Assembly: GCA_009739215.1 (NCBI GenBank)
Contig: VSJF01000004.1
Span: 2,356,001-2,420,000, forward strand
Length of the DNA stretch: 64,000 nt
Direction: 5' to 3'
Source: Floccularia luteovirens
Taxonomy: Eukaryota > Basidiomycota > Agaricomycetes > Agaricales > Squamanitaceae
The position numbers and the translations under genes were made by a program. The notes beneath the pieces are model-generated. The model ran no database searches, was not told where the DNA came from, and worked only from the letters and a program-made list of their open reading frames with translations. Below are positions 12,141 through 24,551 of the stretch, piece by piece (position 1 is the stretch's first letter; every line of letters starts with the position of its first letter).

Positions 12141-12989
12141 ATCAAGAGCTATGCATGAGAGTCAACGTTAGTATAATGCATACTATGTCATTGTGGTTGC
12201 TTGAATTGCTACCCGTTCATGTAACTCGTCCCGAACAATAGTATGTGTGTCATGTAGCTTGGAACTGACTAGTCAGAGTTGGGCACCTATGAAATTACAA
12301 CATACTCAACCTCTTAAGAATGTGGAACTAAAACGGCTATACCGAAGAGACAAACGGTGAGACTAGTTCAAATGTCACATTTCGACTTCCATCACACAGC
12401 TAGGTCTAGCAGTTTATGAGTACAGGCTGCATGGTTCAAGTGCCCCGTCTACGGTGGTCAACCTGTCCTCTCTCGCGTATTCGGTACTGAGATCACTTCT
12501 ACAATGCATCAGTAAACTGCGAAGAGAAAACTGGAACAGGAATAAAGCACACGATACCTGGCACGCAACCCACTGCTTACTGATTCGGATTTTGTTCTCT
12601 ACACTCCCGCACCTCTTTTAACGAAACAGTGTCTCAACACAACTATTTCACAGAAGAGGAACTGAGTCTCCTTCAGGCATTGAATCCGATGTCAACCGTT
12701 ACCAATTCAGGCTTTTCTCAACTATTCAGGAAGGAGCTACATATTCTAACTGCATTCCCTAATGACCTTTTTCCCTATACCTCTGTATGACAATGATATC
12801 CAACTCGTGTTCAGATGGAGTAGTTGGCCTAAAACGGACTGACGGCTCTTCGCCTGGGACGCACAGATGAAGCACGTCGTCGTCTACAGATTTTCGAGTC
12901 AATTCGCAACTTGCATCTCCCAGTGAACTAATCAAAGCCGATCCGTCATTTCCCGGAGCCGCTACTCGCGATTCGAATCCACCGCATCA
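12141..12989. other. Gene-poor stretch, possible 5' remains of the kinase-like gene
   Basis: No frame here gives recognisable protein. The last 200 bases may contain upstream exons of the kinase-like gene that follows, but I cannot place their ends. Confidence 0.3.
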
Positions 12990-13819
12990 AGACGGGTATC
13001 CCGACTTCCCTCATGGAACCCATATCGACCCAATTTCTGACAACTGCAGAGACATCACGCCCATCTGGGATGATGTTGATTTCGTTCATGTGCTGTCTGG
13101 ATCTGTCTCCGACACTACGAAGACAAAGGAGAAAGGTGGACTTGGGTGAAATCTCTAGTCAATATACTGGATTCAATAGTGTTCCGAGAGAAGTTAACAC
13201 TTACACGACCGACGATGCATACATATTTGAACCATACATACCCGGATTTCAGGAATATAAGCCAGATCCAAGCAAGGACGTTGCTCTTCTGATAAGCGCC
13301 TACCTTCCAATTTGGTCGTTAAATTTACCCGCAAGTATCCTCAAGAAATTCATAAGCATTGTGCTGAGGGTATCGCTCCAAAGTTTTATGGCTACGAAAA
13401 CGTCGCTGGCGGGTGGTACGTGGCTGTGATGGAAGTCATGTTCGAATTTGGATCTGGTGATAATCCCAAAAATAGCGGGTAGTGTCCAGTCAGCAGTAGA
13501 GAAGATGCACAAGCCAGACATGGTCCATGGTGACCTGCGAACATGCAATGTTCTAGTCTCGGATGATGACATGATCTCACGTCACAATATCTTTGTCGAT
13601 TGGGCTGGTATTGCCGAAGAGGCCAGATATCCTCTCACCCTCAATCCCTTTGTCCCGAGGTATCATGAAACAACCGGCCGCTCTCCCATCTTCAAGGAAC
13701 ATGATAACGCAATGATTAATGCTTTGACAGAGCCTGGCATATTAAAGGCAAACTTTGATCTGCACGCAAAATGTAATAAGCCTCGCCAGCAGTTCCACTT
13801 GTTTAGACTTGTGCCATGA
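12990..13819 (+). pseudogene. Kinase-like protein (HGDLR family), frame-broken
   Basis: Three consecutive pieces match one Agaricomycete protein-kinase-like family but lie in alternating frames. Piece one (frame of 13013) reads LGEISSQYTGF and DAYIFEPYIPGFQEYKPDPSKD. Piece two, from about 13312, shifts by one base and reads LVVKFTRKYPQEIH then YENVAGGWYVAVMEVM, with the putative ATP-binding lysine and hinge. Piece three, from about 13450, returns to the first frame and reads KPDMVHGDLRTCNVLV and FVDWAGIAEEARYPL, the catalytic-loop equivalent with Asp. Neither switch fits a normal intron. Either a decayed gene or two indel errors. The 5' end is not found. Family match is fairly secure, pseudogene status less so. 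Confidence 0.55.
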
Positions 13820-14795
13820 ATCCAAATGCAAATAGTTAATTGATATCGATGAATGTAAGTTGTCGTAGTCTTAGTTACAGATCGCGCCTGCACTGCCATT
13901 AGTCAATATCGAAAATTTGGCAATCTTCAGGAATGCTAAGTTTTTTTCTTCTTCATACCATCCCGAACCATCTGAACAGACAATAGTTAACTACATAACA
14001 TCAAATTCATGCTCGATACCCATGCTGATCAGTATTGTTAATAAGTTGTTATAAATCAACGCTCTCGCCCTGAGGAGGTGGTGGGTGATTAACTTGTCAA
14101 TGGTACTTTCGATACAATAGATTCCTTCATCCCAGTCAAGCAAGTTTATTTATTCGTGTAATTTTTTTCACAGCGTCAAGGCAAGAATAACATAACTTGA
14201 TTGTAAACTAAATATAATGGCGTACAACATCGAATTTATATTTATGATCAATTGTCCATTATGAAAGTATAATTGTAAATCCCCGGTACATTTTCGGCCA
14301 AAGTGTCATTTACATCAATGGGTGACCTAAAATGTTTTCTTGTGCGGAAGAATAGCAGGTTGGTGATTAAAAGTTAGAGTTACAACTTTAAATATAGTGA
14401 TTGTACAGCGATTACATTGTTAAATCATTCGGTGAAATATACTGCGGCACTATTTGTCGATTCGCCACATGCATCAGTGCATGAGTCTCTACAGAAAACG
14501 GAGTATACAAGTGAATTGGAGTATTTTTTTTGTGAGGAAATTACTGGCCATTCATTAATTTTTCTAAGTCGGCCTCAACTATACGATATATATATGGCTT
14601 GAGGTAAGTATATAACTACTAGATACTCCAACTGCCTCGCACTCTTGAAGCTTACAAGGGGTGGCTCAACCTCAACTAACGATGACTAAAACCAAGGAGG
14701 GGCTGCCTTAACGGTGAGAGCGTCCGGGTTTTTGTTGGTCTGAGGGTTAGGGTGTGCTTTTGATCGTCACCATATATGCGGTAACCAATACAAGC
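13820..14795. other. AT-rich intergenic region
   Basis: About 1 kb of AT-rich DNA between the kinase remnant and the 3' end of RNA14. Only short, unconvincing open frames (for example 14417-14602). Confidence 0.4.
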
Positions 14796-17700
14796 TTAAT
14801 ATCTTCTCCCGGGTCTTCCACCACCTGGTCCTTGATATGGACTATAGTCTGGGGGAGGTCGACCACCTGTTAAGCAACGGGTCAGAAACTAGACATAGTG
14901 ATATGAAGCAATAACTGACCGCTACGTGGTGGTATAGCAGGCGAGGGAGATTTGGCTCTGCCAGTACTTGGTATGACAGCATTACGGAACAGGTTCATCA
15001 GATCTTCAGTCCTGAAAACTGGACCTGATTATAACTGGTCAATAGACAGTCCGATCTTAGATCAAAAAAGCATACCATCGAATGCCGCAGGTGCTGGGAG
15101 CTGTCCAACAAACCAAGAAATTATTTGAGGAAGGGCAGGGCCCCTTGGTTTTTCTTCGTCTCTCTCTGGAGCACGAGGTGGGGGTGGTCGTCCACGCTCT
15201 TCCCTGTCCCAAGTTGGTGGTGAAAATCGCCTGCGGCCTGGCCCATCCCATCTGGTTTCTCGATCGCGATCAGTAACTCGTAAAGGTGATTGAGGGCGGG
15301 GACGCTTGTGACCCTGGCCATAATCTCCACTCTTACTATCATCTCGCTTGTTGCGGTGGTCTGGTGAGAGAGCTCTTTTATGAATGTTACCTGGAGTACT
15401 GTTTGATAGTAGAGATTGTTGTGTTTCCGTGCGAGAGAGCCCATTGTTTGATGAACTTGAAGGCGACGTCGCTTTTCGGGCCATTGCAAAACCAAGGTCC
15501 CGGGCAGCAATTGCGTCCGTACCAAGGTAGATATGGCGCTGAGCGAAGCGTTTGATAGGTGGATCTGTACGACGTCATATAAGTACAATAAAACATATTA
15601 AGGGTTACCAGATACAGACCAGAAGGATACACTTCGGATATTCTCTTCTCAAGCTTTTGTGCAGCTTCTAAGTCGCCGTATTGATATTCATATCTTGCCC
15701 ACCTTTCCCATAGGGGACGAGCGCGTTCTGCAGAAAATGTTCCAATAACGCGCTCAAACAGAGCTCTTGCATCTATTCCACAATATCAGATTAGTTCACA
15801 GGTTATTTTGATCAGATACATACTATTATCATCATTTACCGAAATGAGAAAGCCGAGGTATCGCAGCACAAATTCAATTTCGTCACCGTAAATCTCAAGG
15901 CCTTTTTCGAAAATTCTACTTGCCACGTTCTTTTCGTCATAACAGTGATATTCCATTAGGGCTATAAACAAAGCGAATTAAAACGAACTTCTGTTGATAT
16001 TGTGAGAAACCTTCGCACCAGCGGATTCATAAACCTCCCAAGGGGTTAAACGATCCTTTCTTGCTTTACCGAAGATTGAACGTAACGTCTTCACGCCTTC
16101 TGCTCTTCTTCCGAAGCGCATATACATGATCCATGCCAAGCCGTACTCAGTCCTGCGCTCAGCAAACTCTGAAAATTTCAGGGGCTTGTCATCCGAGGTC
16201 TGAGAGTTGAAAGAGGAGTTTGTTGATTGCACGATGCTGTCTGTTGGGACAAGCGGCGGTGGATTACTAGTAGAAGGGCCAGAGCCACCGTTATTTGACG
16301 AGGGTAATGTACTTGCCCCAGTTGATTGCTCCAGTGCTTCCAGACTTGTTCTGAGAGTAGCTAGCAGCTTGGAGAACGTCTCATGAATGTCGGCAAATTC
16401 TTTTTTGGATTCCTGTACTTCAGCATAGGCGAAGTTAAGTAAAAAACTATCGTCGGTTCAGCTTTATTGACCACGAAACAAGATCATTGGACTAACCTCG
16501 AAGGATTTGCTTCCATTCCAGCTTTCAGTATTGACATCGCCTCCTCCGCTTTCCCTACACTATTCGTCCATACATATGCCATGAACCTGATGGACTCACT
16601 CAGCAAACAACGGTCGAATGTATGTGGTTGAACTCACCATATTTCTGTATAGTAGCGCATACGGATTACGGCTTTCCGATATACTCCCTGTAAACGCGTA
16701 ATAAGCGTCGCCTTATCCTTTTCTTCTATTTCCAGTGGGTTACTCTCCTCCCACTTCAAGTATGCTTTCCACTTTCCAACAAGTGTACGCTCAGACGCAT
16801 CGAAGGTTGGCAAAGACGGAAGAAATATTTCTGGGTTATTTGGTCCTGAGGATGGATAAAGCGCGCTGAGGTGATTTGTAAGTTGTCGGAGAGTGGTACG
16901 TGCTTGCATATGTGCTGGTGAAAGATCGGTCATAAATTTTTTGGCAGTAATCTTGTTAAGGTTTGTCTCGAAAGCCTCCAGCTCTTGCCATAAGCTTTCA
17001 ACGTTGTCCAAAGGGATTTGAACGGCACGGTGGTACACCCTGCGCAATGAGTCCATTTTTTGTTGTTCTTCCCAGGTAGTCGAGGTCTGAATATAACTGA
17101 CGTTTAACAATAGATATAAAGGGTAACTTCCTTCTTTACCTCCTGTGATTTGAGAAATTGGATATAGTCACTCCAAATCTCCCCGCTGTCTTTGTCCTGA
17201 CCAACATGATTTAGCGCAAACTCATAAGACTTGCGAATGGCATCGCGTGTAGCCGGGCCAACGTTAAGTCGGCTAAATCGCTGTCAGAAGGTTGAAACCT
17301 ATCGCATAGATGAACTCATACCGAACATATGTCAAGTAAAACTTCCAAAGGTCCACACAAGGTGAAGTTCTTAGGAATTTGATAAATAGTTCTTCAGCCT
17401 CTGCAAAAGTCTCCCTATCGTTCAAAAAGTGCTTGATATATGCTATTTGCGCGGATGACTGTAGAATGTGTAAGAAACTTAGTTTGCCCAGAAAGGTTCC
17501 TCTTGACGCACAGTGTTCGGGTACTGTTTTAAAAGTGCGTCGTAACTCGCCCTAATTTTTTCAACTTCCCCAGTACTTTCTGCCAGATCCACCAATCTTC
17601 GCCAGCCTTCTGGATTATGTGGTGATTCAGCTAGTTGTGTCGTGAGGGATTCATATTCGGAAACTGGTGGTGAATCTGTTTGTGGCTTAGATTGTAACGA

Positions 17701-17796
17701 ATTATTCAATTCATTCAGAGTCTCGGCTGTAGGTTGTGTCTGATCACCAGGAAAGTCGCCAGTAGCATATTCTTCACTTGTTGTCGGCTCAGACAT
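14796..17796 (-). CDS. RNA14: mRNA 3'-end processing protein RNA14 (CstF-77)
   Basis: Scaffold subunit of cleavage factor IA/CstF, acting in the nucleus in pre-mRNA cleavage and polyadenylation. Exon 1 (17512-17796) encodes an acidic start [10 protein letters not shown] and the first HAT repeat ([21 protein letters not shown]). Further HAT repeats follow through many short introns, including [35 protein letters not shown] and [20 protein letters not shown], which are specific to RNA14/CstF-77 rather than other HAT proteins. The tail has an Arg/Asp/Pro-rich stretch (about 15130-15480), then the conserved piece [20 protein letters not shown] that binds RNA15, and ends GGGRPGRRY. The stop at 14796-14798 follows in frame. 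A 69-codon open frame upstream ends exactly at this ATG. Confidence 0.9.
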
Positions 17797-18588
17797 TACT
17801 TTTTCAGAAAAGCTACTGTCATAACATGAGATGTTGTCCCCTGAACTTCCTCAAAGCAAGCTCGGTTAACATTTCCCACGACATTTTGCTGGTGCATTAT
17901 GTAATCATACAGGCCTTTATGGAAGTCTGGCAACATCCGAGTCTTTTGCGTGCCAATGGCACTAAGAACATGACCTGTAACCACTCCAACAACAACTATC
18001 CCCAAATTCTAATCACAGCGTTTCATTTCATTTTAAGCTATACATGTTTACAACACATTGCCTAAATTTCAGTGCAATACATGACGCCAAGAAAAATCTA
18101 ATTTTTGCTATGTGCGCAGGTCGAGGTACAGTCTGTACAGATTCGTTATCCGTGTCCACGACTTTGGAAGCAGCATTTTTGATAGAGCATTGATAACTTA
18201 CGATAACTGGGACCGAATTCTACGTGGAGTGCGCGGTAATTACTAAACTCCTCCGACTTACAATACCTGATGGTGCCCTCAGAGAAGAGCGCCCATCACC
18301 CACTTAACATATTCAACCTATTTTAAGAACCTGAACACAATAGGCCCTCCTGTTATGCATATATTAGTAAGTACAACTGAACCCTTTACTTTTCACCGTA
18401 CACATTGATCGATCAGAAATATTTTCTTTTCATTTCTTATCCGGTTGAATGTACATAAATAAGCTATTCATATTTACTCCATTTTGAAGGATTCAGATCT
18501 TCGGTTATCGCGTGACAACCAGCAGATGAAAATTTTGTTTATAGCCCCTGCATCTCGTCTCAAACTTTACTTTCACCTCTTCATTACC
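17797..18588. other. Divergent intergenic region with a possible 69-codon frame
   Basis: Lies between the RNA14 start and the calpain start. On the minus strand, 17796-18005 is open and reads GIVVVGVVTGHVLSAIG then MLPDFHKGLYDYIMHQQN. Its TAA overlaps the RNA14 ATG (TAATG). It has no ATG of its own; an AG acceptor precedes it. Reality uncertain. Confidence 0.3.
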
Positions 18589-21378
18589 ATGCTGGTAGTG
18601 CAAGAAAATAAAGCCAAGAATACAGTCTCTTTCTTCCAACAACAGCCAGGCCTACTTGTCACCCAAGAGCTCGCGAAAGCTCTGGATGAGTGCAAGGCCA
18701 GAGTAGAAGAGCTTGCAGATGAGTGCAGACGAAAGAACCGTAAATTCAGGTCAGCCAGGGACAACTCTGATATTCCAGTTTTTGATATTTTGATATTTTG
18801 TAGAGACCTAGAATTTGATTTGGAACATGATAAGAAGAGTTGTTTGTATGGGTTATTTGAGGAGGGAAAAGAGCGCTATGATCCTGCAGACGTGGATCGA
18901 GTAACCCAAATTTTTGATAACCCACGATTTTTTGTCGATGGTGCTGTCGATTCAGACGATATCAAACAAGGTGGTCTTGGTGATTGCTGGTTCTTATCTG
19001 CCCTTGCAACAGTCTCCACTTTACCTGGCTTACTTGAGAGCCTCTGCGTTGCTGTAAGATTATTATTTACTTGAATGATTTACCTAACTAATGGATCCAA
19101 CAAGCGTGATGAGAGAGTTGGGATATATGGATTCATATTTTTCCGTGACTATCGCTGGGTAACAGTCGTCATAGACGAGTGCGTCTGTCTCGTTTAATAA
19201 CTATATATACACATCATCCAGATTGACATCACTGTAGCCTATTGTACACCCGCGTACCGAAATATGAGGAACTTTCGAGCTCCGAGCAAGTCTTATACCA
19301 TTTTGATAAAGACAATTTCAACTCTTCCGCGAGGAAAGGCGGTAAAACACTTTATTTCGCGCAGTCTGGAAAGCATGGGGAAACTTGGGTTGCATTGATT
19401 GAAAAGGCCTATGCAAAGGTTCACGGCTCCTATGCAGCACTCAACGGCGGTGAGGACTGTGAAGCAGTTGAGGATCTCACAGGGTACTTATAATCAGCTC
19501 CGATGTCATATATACTAATGAAAGTGTTAGAGGAGTCTCGACGATAATGATGACCAAGGTAATAGTCAAAATACCTCTCTTGGTTTATCTATCCCAACCT
19601 AGTTGCCTCAGGATATTCTGGACGTCGATAGATTCTGGAAAGAAGAACTACTTCTTGCTAATAAGGACCGCTTGTTTGGATGTGCATTTAATGACATCAA
19701 TGCCGTTCGCAATGGGCGCTATGTTAGTAACATTCGAGCCCAGGGACTCATTGGAGGGCATGCGTACTCTGTCCTTAAAGCTGTGGAATGTAGAGGCAAG
19801 AAATTCCTTGTTGTGCGCAATCCATGGGGCAACACCGAATGGACTGGACGATGGTCTGATGGCTCAAAAGAGTGGACTGGGGAATGGCTGGAAATCTTAC
19901 CACAGCTCGGTCACCGCTTTGGAGATGATGGACAGTTTGTGATGGAGTGTAAGTCCTTTGTACTATTGGTGACTATCACTATTATTATCGCTGACTTTAC
20001 CTCATCATAGACAGCGACTGGCTTAGCTGCTTTACCCAAATCAACAGGACACGTCTGTTTGATTCTGACTGGATTATGTCGTCCCAATGGTTACAGGCCA
20101 AAACACGCCCACTCCCGTCTGCCTGGACGTATGGTGACGTTTCATGTATGTGCTTAAAATTGTAACGTGTTCTGTTCATTGACATCTTTTAGTCAACTTT
20201 GTTCTCCCAGCCGCTTCAAGCACTGTTATAGTTATCTCCAAACTTGACAAGCGATATTATCTGGATATTGCTGGAAGAGTGTCATGGTCAATCGACTTTG
20301 TGTTAGTGAAAGAAGGAATACCAAAGCCAATAGCATGGTCAACTTCCCCTCTGTTCTGGTCTCGCAGTACCAGTTTGGAAATAGACCTTGAACCAGGAAA
20401 ATACCACGTATATGTCAGTAAAGAACTTTAACTTTGTATATGAACGTTCTGGCAACTGATTACCTTGTAGGTCCGACTAGATAGAAGTTTGGAAGATGTT
20501 GAGGTGATTACATGATTTACTCTCTGGACGAGTCTGGTTCTAACATTGTGAAAGAACCCCAGAGTGGACGATCGAAAACTTCGAAAACTTTCCAAGACGC
20601 TTGCCCAGAGGGCCAAAAGTCAATCCATTGCTTCCAGTGTGTTTATCCACTATACCAACCAACAACTGACCATCTGACTGCTGTAGATTATGATTCTAAG
20701 TGTGCAATGCTTTCTTACCAATATAGACCGTTAAAATGACCTGACCTTTTTTTCAGAAATGATGCTCAGTATATACCTGTCGATCTACATGCCCTGATTG
20801 TCCAAGACTGGGAGGTGATACAAAGGAGGAATACCTTGGAATCGCTAGCAGCAGCCAGAACTGAAGAAGGCACTGCAGTCGGAACTACTAGCGAAGAGGA
20901 TGGTGATAGCGAATATGAATCTCCGGTGTCAATGACGGCCCCAGACATTCCAGCACCAGTATTCATCAGAATCCCTGCACAAAAGAATACTAACCCCAAA
21001 AAGCATAAGAGAAACAAAAAGAAAACCAAGCAGGCCCGGTTTTCTGAAGAACCTGATACATATGGCTCTGACGGTGGATCTGTTAGTGACACTGCGTTTG
21101 CGGAGTATATGTACGCAGAAGCGGATGTGGACGGAAGCAAGCCGACCTCTATCCTAAGCGCTGAGTTTGGCAGTATTCCTACACCACATGACGATGACAA
21201 CACTTTATTCGTGGGCTTACGGGTATATACAAATCGCAACGTCCCAGTCGTGGTAGTCGGTCGCTTGAAGAGTGATCCAGAGGAAGACATTCCTCTGGGT
21301 GTAAAGCCTGATGGAACAAAAGCAGAGCCGAAACACACACAGCACGAACAACAGCTACATAGATATCTAACTGCATAG
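18589..21378 (+). CDS. Calpain-like cysteine protease (family C2)
   Basis: Predicted intracellular cysteine protease. Start taken at 18589 ([12 protein letters not shown] at -3); an in-frame ATG at 18526 would add 21 residues. The papain-like core contains the catalytic Cys in [37 protein letters not shown], the catalytic His in [15 protein letters not shown] and the catalytic Asn in [15 protein letters not shown], so the full triad is present. A beta-sandwich region follows ([17 protein letters not shown]). The C-terminus is variable, with Lys- and Asp-rich stretches, ending near [19 protein letters not shown]. About eight short introns. Around 20500-20600 the join is unclear: the conserved piece [20 protein letters not shown] lies in a frame that I could not connect upstream by a standard intron, so that exon boundary needs checking. 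Confidence 0.85.
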
Positions 21379-21618
21379 GTTTTTAGGTTTTTTTTGGTTT
21401 TCGTATTTTGTAACATATTGAGAGTGTTAAAACATGTTTGTTGGAGTTTGGATTGTATATTTAGGCTTCATTTCCGTGAAATAATTTGTAACATAAGAGT
21501 CGACGATTGCAGTACTATAGTGAGTCACTGTGATACTGACACAAACTGACTCCCTATTTCATCATAAATACACCCTGTTGTTCAAACAACTTCCCCTATC
21601 ATACTCATTCATTCCACT

Positions 21619-24219
21619 ATGACTACCCTCAGGTCATTCCAGTCCGAAATAGACGAGATATCAAACCGCGAAGTCACAAAGCACAGGAAGCATACGCTTG
21701 ACAAGGGAAAAGAAAAGGAACAGTCTCATCCGAATGGAAACACAAGAAATGGCACGGACATGTTTGACACTGAAGATAAGATAATGGTTGCACCCATCAT
21801 TGGTCGATCAAGGAGCTTGTTTGGCTGATCTACCATGCTCAGAAACTGTTATTGTCCCGCGAATCTACCAACCATGAACTTGCTCGAGACCTCGTAGCTG
21901 CCTTGTTGACCCAGTTCAAAGGAGAATATGTTTTCCGAATAGGAAAGCAACCACCTCACTCTGCTTTATTTTCCGGTGAACTCGCAAATGATTCGAATGT
22001 ATGGGTCGGTACCGCCAGAACTGTAGAAGAGATAGGTTTTCTGAAGAAAGAGTTGGAGATGATAGTAGAAGAAGTTGGCGGAAAGGTCCACTTTATGTCC
22101 ATTTTGAAGATTGTGTCGCGCTGATATGTTGCAGACATCCGTGTTGTTTGAGATACTGGACAAACACCCTCGAATATCCGTACTCCTACGGTTACCTCCT
22201 CCAAGTGTGTCCCTTACTCCAGAGGTTCGCTGCGCGGTTGTGGGTAATGTGGACAGTGGAAAGTCTACTACACTTGGTGTCCTTACACACGGTATGTACA
22301 TTTATATGCTCTATAGTGCGCCCCCAGTAATCTCATGAAAATTTCATAGGCGCACTAGACGATGGAAGAGGTCGAGCACGTGTGAGCTTATTTCGACATA
22401 AGCATGAAATTGAGACCGGCAGGACATCGAGTGTTGGATCGGAGGTTCGTATATTTGCTTTCATTAACGTACAACCATTAAACCAGTGAATACAAGATTC
22501 TTGGCTTTGCGCCATCAGGAGAACCAATTCTACCAACATCTTCAAATCCTAATAACCCCGATAGTACAAGACGCGAAAAATTGACTTGGGAAGACATATC
22601 CATCAGGGCAGCTAAGATTGTATCTTTTATTGGTAAACAATACATTACATAGTTACGCCCTCCCACTGACAACATAGTCGGTAGACTTGGCCGGGCACGA
22701 ACGATATTTAAAAACCACATTATATGGGTTAACGTCTGGCGCTCCATCTTGTGTCATTTTGATGGTCGGAGCCAACGCTGGATTGATTGGCATGTCAAAA
22801 GAACACCTTGCCATCGCTTTGGCATTGAGTATTCCTGTGGTTGTTTGCGTGACGAAGGTAATTCCCATTTATGGTATTCTCGAAAAATCTAGGCTTTTAA
22901 CAAAGCACATAGATTGACATGACTCCTCCCAACGTCTTGGCAGAGACAATAAAACAGGTGGAAAAAATATTGAAAAGTCCCGGATGCCGGTTAGATTTAT
23001 GCTTCTCACAAGCCCAAAAGCTTAAGCTCAAGTTGTACTCAGGAAAACGCCCGTTTTTGTCAAGTCTTTGGAGGTGGCGGTCGAACTTTCGACATCATTC
23101 GGGTCTGATCGGTATATAATCCAAATCTTGCATTAATTTAATCTAATTCAGCCTCCTGGCATAGAATATGCCCAGTTTTCCAGCTATCAAATGTCACAGG
23201 CGAGGGTCTTGACTTCGTATGATATTTATATCACCATTTTAAAGGGTACTAAAATAGCTGTTGATTACAGCTTCGAACCTTCCTCAATCTGCTCCCATCA
23301 AGTGAGAATAATGATGAAAAGTTCACTTTAATGCAACCCCTTGAGGTGAGGATAAGTTTATACAATATCAATCCCGGTATTGACAAATTTTGTCTATAGT
23401 ATTCTATCACTGAAGTGTGGTCGGTTCCATACGTTGGAACAGTTGTTAATGGGATAATGAATGCTGGGAAGCTGAAAGCTGGAGATGCTGTACTCCTTGG
23501 TCCTGACTCAAATGGAAACTATTCTACCACCGTCGTCAAGAGCATGCAACGCAAAAGGTAGTAGCCGTACTATAGCTTTTATCGCTTCTGATGAAACATA
23601 ACTCTGCAGGGCGAATGTGACATCTGCAGAAGCTGGCCAGTGCGTCTCCTTTGCGCTGAAGCGTGTTCGCCGTGCCGAAGTGCGGAAAGGGATGGTGTTG
23701 GTGAATAAAACCGAAGTTCCTCCACGAGGCAAGTATTTTGTATCTAAATCAAATGTGAACAAAAATAACTTTCAAAATATAGCAATACGCCAGTTTGAGG
23801 GACAAGTCTTAATTTTATAGTAAGTTGAGCTCCCATAGTGTGGATATGACGGTACTCAGTCCAAAACAGTCACAATACTACGTTACAGAAGAATTACCAG
23901 GCTATGCTACATTGTGGAGTGCGTACACATTCTATTCGTGACTTGATGCAATCGGCTCACTATGGTGATATCTGTAGGCTGTTCGTCAGACTGTCCGAAT
24001 TGTAGGCATGGATCACCCTCAAGGCATTCTGCGGACTGGTGATCGTGCCACTGTACAATTTGAATTCATATCACATCCTGAATTTATCAAAGAAGGGATG
24101 AAACTTTTGTTCCGTGAGGGAAAGACAAAGGTAACAAATAGCCTTTTCTGCTCACTCCTATAAAACTGTTTAATAACATTTTCTCACAGGGTTTAGGGGT
24201 TATAACACGACTATTGTAA
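21619..24219 (+). CDS. GTPBP1-type translational GTPase
   Basis: Member of the GTPBP1/GTPBP2 branch of EF-Tu-like GTPases, linked in animals to mRNA decay and ribosome surveillance. G1 is [21 protein letters not shown]; the family-specific [13 protein letters not shown] follows; G3 is [16 protein letters not shown]4 is the TKID in VVCVTKIDMTPP; G5 lies near [12 protein letters not shown]. Beta-barrel domains 2 and 3 follow ([49 protein letters not shown]), ending GLGVITRLL. At least ten short introns; one is GC-AG (23729-23782). At the N-terminus the frame starting [13 protein letters not shown] stops at 21828, and the frame reading [15 protein letters not shown] is shifted by one base with no plausible intron between (about 21779-21812). 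The true start is therefore uncertain. Confidence 0.87.
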
Positions 24220-24551
24220 ATTGTAACTATCAAAGCAATGTATTTAATGGGGATCTACTATTATATTTTTTGGACGACGTCGAATCTGTATAAAAGCCTG
24301 TATACCCTTATTCATTGATCTGACTACAGGAGACTAGTAAAATAAACATTGACTAATATGTGCAGAAAAAGAAAGAGTGTGGGCTCAAACAAGAATGCAA
24401 TTTTTTTGCGCTCTCGCTTGAGCACAGGCAGTAATATAAAGACCAGTATTACCTACTGACTACATATACACCTCCGAGTCCTACCTGTCTAAACTGTTGT
24501 CACCTAGAACCGGGGATGTATCATGGACAGCCACCAAGAAAACATAATCGG
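24220..24551. other. Convergent 3' spacer
   Basis: Between the stops of the GTPBP1-like gene and the inverted DUF4139 gene. Holds both 3' UTRs; nothing else seen. Confidence 0.4.

Noticed and set aside
20766..21416. 216-codon open frame on the minus strand
   Set aside because: Antisense to the last calpain exon, which fits its family in the plus frame.
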